A program made the translations under genes and the position numbers. Below are positions 6,019 to 9,253 of a stretch of DNA of 9,253 bases, piece after piece; positions within the stretch are counted from its first letter, which is position 1, and every line of letters begins with the position of its first letter. The notes below the pieces were generated by a model, which saw only the letters and a program-made list of their open reading frames with translations, was not told where the DNA came from and did no database searches. Origin of the DNA: Vicinamibacteria bacterium. Lineage in GTDB: Bacteria; Acidobacteriota; Vicinamibacteria; Fen-336; JAGNNV01. Location: the NCBI GenBank assembly GCA_016650185.1, contig JAENWE010000234.1:1-9253 (forward strand). The letters are read 5' to 3'.

Positions 6019-6737
6019 TCCACACGATCGTTCCGGTTCTGAACGAAGAACCGAACATCGCCCACCTCCTCACCCGGCTCAAGCAAACTCTGCAGCCGTT
6101 CGCGCCGTACAGGGTTCTCTTCGTGGACGACGGATCGACCGACGGGACAGTGGCGGTTTTGAAGTCGTCGGGGGCGGAGATCGAGACCATCTCCCATCCC
6201 AATAATCAGGGGCCAGGGGCTGCCTTTAGAACGGGCTTCAGATACATTCTTCCGGGCCTCCAGCCCCAGGATCTTGTTCTTACCTTGGAAGGCGACGGCA
6301 CCAGTGATCTCGCCGTTCTTCCCCGGATGATGAGCCGGATCCGCAACGAAGACGATGACATCGTGCTGGCCTCCTGCTACCTGTTCGGGGGCGGGATCAA
6401 GGGCACAGGATTCCACCGAGTGGGGCTTTCCCATATCGCCAACGGTCTGGTCAAGCAGACCTTGGGCCTTTCCGGCCTCGCCACCCTCTCGAGCTTCTTC
6501 CGCATCTATCAAGGGCGCGCGCTTCTCCGCTTTCAAGCGAGGTTCGGTGATCGGTTGTTCGAATCCAACGGCTTCGAGAGCCAGATCGAGATCCTTCATC
6601 TGGCCGCGACGCTTGGAATGCGAGTCTCTGAAGTTCCCATGGTGCTCGACGGTTCGAGGCGCCTGGGCAAGAGCAAGATGAAGATCCTGAAAACCTCGAT
6701 CGCCTACCTTCGCCTCATCGCCCGCTACCGCTCGTGA
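6015..6737 (+). CDS. Family 2 glycosyltransferase, polyprenyl-phosphate sugar synthase type (DPM1-like)
   Basis: It probably transfers a sugar from a nucleotide donor to polyprenyl phosphate on the cytoplasmic face, making a lipid-linked donor. The protein is 240 residues, like short DPM1 enzymes, and has no C-terminal membrane segments. The GT-A motifs are VPVLNEEPNI (6-15), VDDGSTDGT (37-45), NNQGPGAAFRTGF (63-75) and LEGDGTSDL (91-99), the last in the place of the more usual DAD-Q metal-binding motif. SSFFRIYQ (159-166), GFESQIEILHLA (186-197) and EVPMVLDGSRRLGKSKMKIL (206-225) follow, all typical of this subgroup. The donor sugar (mannose, glucose or other) is not determined. The start is GTG, overlapping the previous stop (GTGA), and its own stop overlaps the next GTG in the same way, which suggests coupled translation. 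Confidence 0.92.
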   Translation: MIHTIVPVLNEEPNIAHLLTRLKQTLQPFAPYRVLFVDDGSTDGTVAVLKSSGAEIETISHPNNQGPGAAFRTGFRYILPGLQPQDLVLTLEGDGTSDLAVLPRMMSRIRNEDDDIVLASCYLFGGGIKGTGFHRVGLSHIANGLVKQTLGLSGLATLSSFFRIYQGRALLRFQARFGDRLFESNGFESQIEILHLAATLGMRVSEVPMVLDGSRRLGKSKMKILKTSIAYLRLIARYRS

Positions 6738-8668
6738 CCCGCGCGGCCCTGATCGCCCCGCTCGGCTTCGTGCTCGGAGTCGTGGCATTGTCATTCAACG
6801 TCGGGAATGAGATTCACGTTCCCGTGGGTGGAGGACGCGGCCCCTTGATGATGTCGGGACTGGGGCCGAGCGAAACCGCGACGTCTCTCTCAGACGCCGA
6901 GGCCAGAGGCGGTCGCCGGAGTTTCTATTTCCGGCAGATCGGGTCTTTGACCTCCGAGGTTTCCATCCCGCTGCGACCACGGGGGCCGTTCTCGGTGGCG
7001 CTTCGAGTGGACTCCACGGTGCGAACCCGGATCGATGTTCTCGAGGACAACAACGTTCTGGCCAGGGAGTTCGTGAGCGTCGGTCCGTGGCGGGAATATC
7101 AGATCGCGCCGATCCTGCGGCGCGACTTTCTGGTGTTCGATCTCCACTTTCAGGATGCGCCCCTCGTGGGACGCTCCGATCCCGATACCTTCCGTCGGTA
7201 CGTCGACGAATTCGTGTTCAGAGGCGAGGACGGCTTCGACCTCGCATGGGGATCGCGGCTCGCGGGCGGCCTCCTTCTTCTGTTCCTGACCCTGGTCGCT
7301 CAATCGGTCTCCCGGACGGGAGCCGCGGTTCTGGCTCTTGTCGTCGGGCCGTCGCTCCTGGGACATCTCGCCTCCTCAGATCCCGCGGCCTTGTCGCTTG
7401 CTCTACCCCGCCTGTTCGGTTTCGTCCTGTTCGCGGCGGCCCTGACCCTGGTCCTCTCCCGGATCCTGTGCATCGGACGCTCGATAGGGGCGGCGCTGAC
7501 CCTCATGGGCTCCGGGATGATTCTGGCCTACGGGGGTCTCTCCTTCCTGCCCAATCACTCGCCGGCCGATTTGGACATTCACATCTGGCGCGCGGTCGAT
7601 TTCGCCGACGTCCCGATGACCTACGATGCGTGGCTCCGCTATGGATCACACTACCCCACCCAGTCTCAGGCGCGTGGCTCGGCCACGGAAGCACTGGGCG
7701 ACGGACCGGCCATTCCGTATTCGCCGCTCCCCTACGTCTTGTTCTACGCCGCCCATGCCGCCGGTCTGGATCTGCACTGGTCGATGAACGCGATCGAGGT
7801 CACAACCCTTGCCCTGCTCCTTCCCCTGATCTTCGCCGTCGGCCGGGCGGCCTCATCACCGGGCGGGGGCCTACTGGCCGCGGCCTTGATGGCGACAGAT
7901 CTCGCCACGATTCATCGCCTCGGACGCGCCCACGCTCCCGCGGTGGTGGGGGGGGCTCTCGGGCTGGGTGCGCTGCTTGCGTTCGGCCTGGCCCTTCCGA
8001 GAATGCATGGATCGAAGGGTTGGCGTGTCCCGGCCCTGCTGCTCGGACTGGGCGCGCTCGGCTACTCCAGCACCCCGGTGTTCTACGCGCTTTTCGGAAT
8101 CGCGTTGATCGCTCTGGTGATGGTGTCGGCCGACACCAGACGTCTGGTCGGGCCCATCACCATGGCTCTGGTCGGAGGAGGACTGACCGCGCTGGTCCTT
8201 TTCTACGGCCACTACCTCCCGGGGTTGATCCGCGGTGGCGGCGGTTTGGCCTTGATGTCTGATCCGTTCCCGGGCCGCACCTTTTTCATCTTCCACAACG
8301 AGTCGCGGCAGAGCTTGCGTCTGTGGCGGCTGGGCTTGTTCCTTCCGTTTTTGGCCGCGATCCCTGCGACCTACATCGTCGTCACACGCTGCTCCGCTCT
8401 GGTGCGGCCGTTCCTTCTGGCCTGGATTGGAGCCTGGGCGGGAATCATGCTGATGAAGGAGCCCTGGGCATTCCCCCGCCTGCTGCGCTGGGCCAAAGAA
8501 GACTTCTATGTGGCGCCGGCCCTCGCGTTGTTGATCGCCATCGGCATCGCTCGCGTCGAATCACGTCCACTCCGCATCGGCCTGGCGGTGGCCTGGCTGG
8601 TCGCGACGATCGCTCTGCGCGGGCGGGACTATGGGTTCCATGTCGACACCCTTCGGTTCATGCGGTGA
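6734..8668 (+). CDS. Polytopic membrane protein, probable GT-C-fold glycosyltransferase with an extracytoplasmic insert
   Basis: I do not recognise a named family member. The 644-residue protein has one N-terminal membrane helix (about 4-21), then about 150 soluble residues (22-170) with alternating strand-like segments. After that come roughly a dozen hydrophobic segments, at about 173-192, 196-212, 226-243, 250-272, 327-345, 352-371, 376-390, 402-420, 431-463 (two), 472-491, 534-551, 557-574, 590-608 and 612-627. Two features point to GT-C transferases, which use polyprenyl-phosphate sugars outside the membrane. One is an acidic loop motif, ADLDIHIW (278-285), after a membrane helix. The other is IPYSPLPYVLFYAAHAAGLD (327-346), which resembles the P-PL/LPYLLL helix of the PMT/ArnT group. 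It sits directly behind a DPM1-like gene, a frequent partner. The start is GTG, overlapping the previous stop. A non-catalytic flippase or polymer-export role is possible. Confidence 0.78.
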   Translation: MTRAALIAPLGFVLGVVALSFNVGNEIHVPVGGGRGPLMMSGLGPSETATSLSDAEARGGRRSFYFRQIGSLTSEVSIPLRPRGPFSVALRVDSTVRTRIDVLEDNNVLAREFVSVGPWREYQIAPILRRDFLVFDLHFQDAPLVGRSDPDTFRRYVDEFVFRGEDGFDLAWGSRLAGGLLLLFLTLVAQSVSRTGAAVLALVVGPSLLGHLASSDPAALSLALPRLFGFVLFAAALTLVLSRILCIGRSIGAALTLMGSGMILAYGGLSFLPNHSPADLDIHIWRAVDFADVPMTYDAWLRYGSHYPTQSQARGSATEALGDGPAIPYSPLPYVLFYAAHAAGLDLHWSMNAIEVTTLALLLPLIFAVGRAASSPGGGLLAAALMATDLATIHRLGRAHAPAVVGGALGLGALLAFGLALPRMHGSKGWRVPALLLGLGALGYSSTPVFYALFGIALIALVMVSADTRRLVGPITMALVGGGLTALVLFYGHYLPGLIRGGGGLALMSDPFPGRTFFIFHNESRQSLRLWRLGLFLPFLAAIPATYIVVTRCSALVRPFLLAWIGAWAGIMLMKEPWAFPRLLRWAKEDFYVAPALALLIAIGIARVESRPLRIGLAVAWLVATIALRGRDYGFHVDTLRFMR

Positions 8669-9253
8669 GGAGCGAAGACGGCCAGCCGCCGGTCGAAACA
8701 GGAACCCGGCTCAAAACAGTGGCCGCTCTCCTTCTGCTCATGCTGCTTGTGGCGGGCGTCACCCGAGGTGACCCTGCAGCGGGCGCTCCCGGAACTGGGA
8801 TAGCCCGACGAATGGATCTACCTGACCGTCGCCCGGAATCTCGTCGAAAGGGGAACGCTGGACACGAATTTCTACATCGCGTCCAGCATCGACCTCATCG
8901 GATATCCCCATCGCGACGTGCACCTGCCCGGCTATCCCCTCGTTCTGGCCGCCCTGGCCAAATGGCGCGGTTACACCTTCGAGGCCGCGGCGGCGTTGAA
9001 CGTGGCCTGCTTCGCCATCACCGTGCTGAGCGCCTTTGTGATCGCGCGATCGTTCTTTCGCGTCGGCCGAAGCCTCCTGGCCGCGGCCCTGGTGAGTGTG
9101 CTTCCACCGTATCCGGGCTATCTCGCGGTGGCCTATCCCGAGCATCTGACCGCGGCCGCGCTGCTGGTTCTGGTCGCGATGGCGCTGTGCGTTCGGGGTC
9201 GGCTCGGCGCTTTTCTGCTTGGATTCCTCCTCGGAGTTTCGCTCCTCTTCCGC
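8665..9253 (+). pseudogene. GT-C membrane glycosyltransferase, frameshifted and with an in-frame TAG (partial, runs off right edge)
   Basis: A GTG at 8665 overlaps the previous stop (GTGA) and opens a frame encoding about 17 polar residues and a membrane helix, TVAALLLLMLLVAGVT (8716-8763). From about 8762 the coding signal moves to the +1 frame, reading PEVTLQRALPELG, then a TAG at 8801-8803, then PDEWIYLTVARNLVERGTLD. That frame stays open to the edge. DEWIYL is the acidic first-loop motif of GT-C enzymes, HLPGYPLVLA is the following conserved segment, and AYPEHLTAAALLVLVAMAL lies in a later helix. High-GC third positions (11 of 13 codons in 8762-8800) support the +1 frame there, against about half in the original frame. 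Reading TAG as TAC would give LGYPDEWIYL. The original frame stays open by chance to the edge, so an automatic call may give a false protein. Whether these are real mutations or sequence errors cannot be told here. Confidence 0.75.

Noticed and set aside
7087..8262. Long plus-strand open frame of 391 codons inside the membrane protein gene
   Set aside because: It lies in another frame of the 644-residue gene, its translation is rich in Arg, Gly and Pro without motifs, and such shadows are usual in high-GC DNA.
8750..8765. Programmed ribosomal frameshift in the last gene
   Set aside because: No slippery heptamer or following stem is visible, and the shifted frame meets a TAG 36-39 bases later, so no useful product would result.
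8801..8803. In-frame TAG read as a recoded amino acid
   Set aside because: rarA ends naturally at a TAG, and the same gene also has a frameshift nearby, so a mutation or sequence error is simpler than recoding.
1..9253. CRISPR array, tRNA, rRNA or insertion sequence with terminal inverted repeats
   Set aside because: I saw no regularly spaced repeats, no tRNA cloverleaf or rRNA-like sequence and no transposase gene in the window.

Overview
The window is GC-rich bacterial chromosomal DNA (GC content high by eye, third codon positions mostly G or C, many GTG starts). It carries seven complete protein genes, one damaged gene running off the right edge and one possible gene start running off the left edge. 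The phylum cannot be fixed. An ImuA/ImuB mutagenesis pair, RarA and a lipid-linked-sugar type of glycan cluster fit a high-GC, probably Gram-negative or environmental lineage, but nothing here is diagnostic.

Left part, minus strand, read right to left: wecB (UDP-GlcNAc 2-epimerase, 3906-4973), rarA (replication-fork AAA+ ATPase, 2471-3862), imuA (RecA-like accessory protein, 1693-2400) and imuB (inactive Y-family polymerase homologue, 341-1696). imuA and imuB overlap by ATGA. In front of imuA is a 70-bp gap that holds two adjacent dyads lying on a plausible promoter, which is where an SOS-type operator would be expected. ImuB seems to lack about 75-80 residues of the usual N-terminal half-domain, and the usual third partner, dnaE2, is not inside the window. 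Bases 1-340 hold no confident gene. They contain short direct repeats, nested stems and, at 1-82 on the minus strand, an open frame whose first residues resemble the start of a group II intron reverse transcriptase (tentative).

Right part, plus strand, 5035 to the edge: a tightly coupled glycan operon in which every junction is a 4-bp GTGA overlap. Its genes are an NAD-dependent nucleotide-sugar epimerase/dehydratase (5035-6018), a DPM1-like family 2 glycosyltransferase (6015-6737), a 644-residue polytopic protein with GT-C-like features and a large extracytoplasmic insert after its first membrane helix (6734-8668), and a second GT-C-type membrane glycosyltransferase (from 8665). The likely logic is that soluble enzymes make nucleotide sugars, the GT2 loads a sugar on a polyprenyl phosphate, and the membrane GT-C proteins transfer it on the outer face. 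wecB, divergent from this operon across about 60 bp, could supply UDP-ManNAc-type sugar to the same pathway.

The most notable points are the N-terminally shortened ImuB, the paired dyads on the imuA promoter, the double lesion (frameshift plus in-frame TAG) in the last glycosyltransferase gene, and start sites that suggest leaderless or nearly leaderless transcripts.
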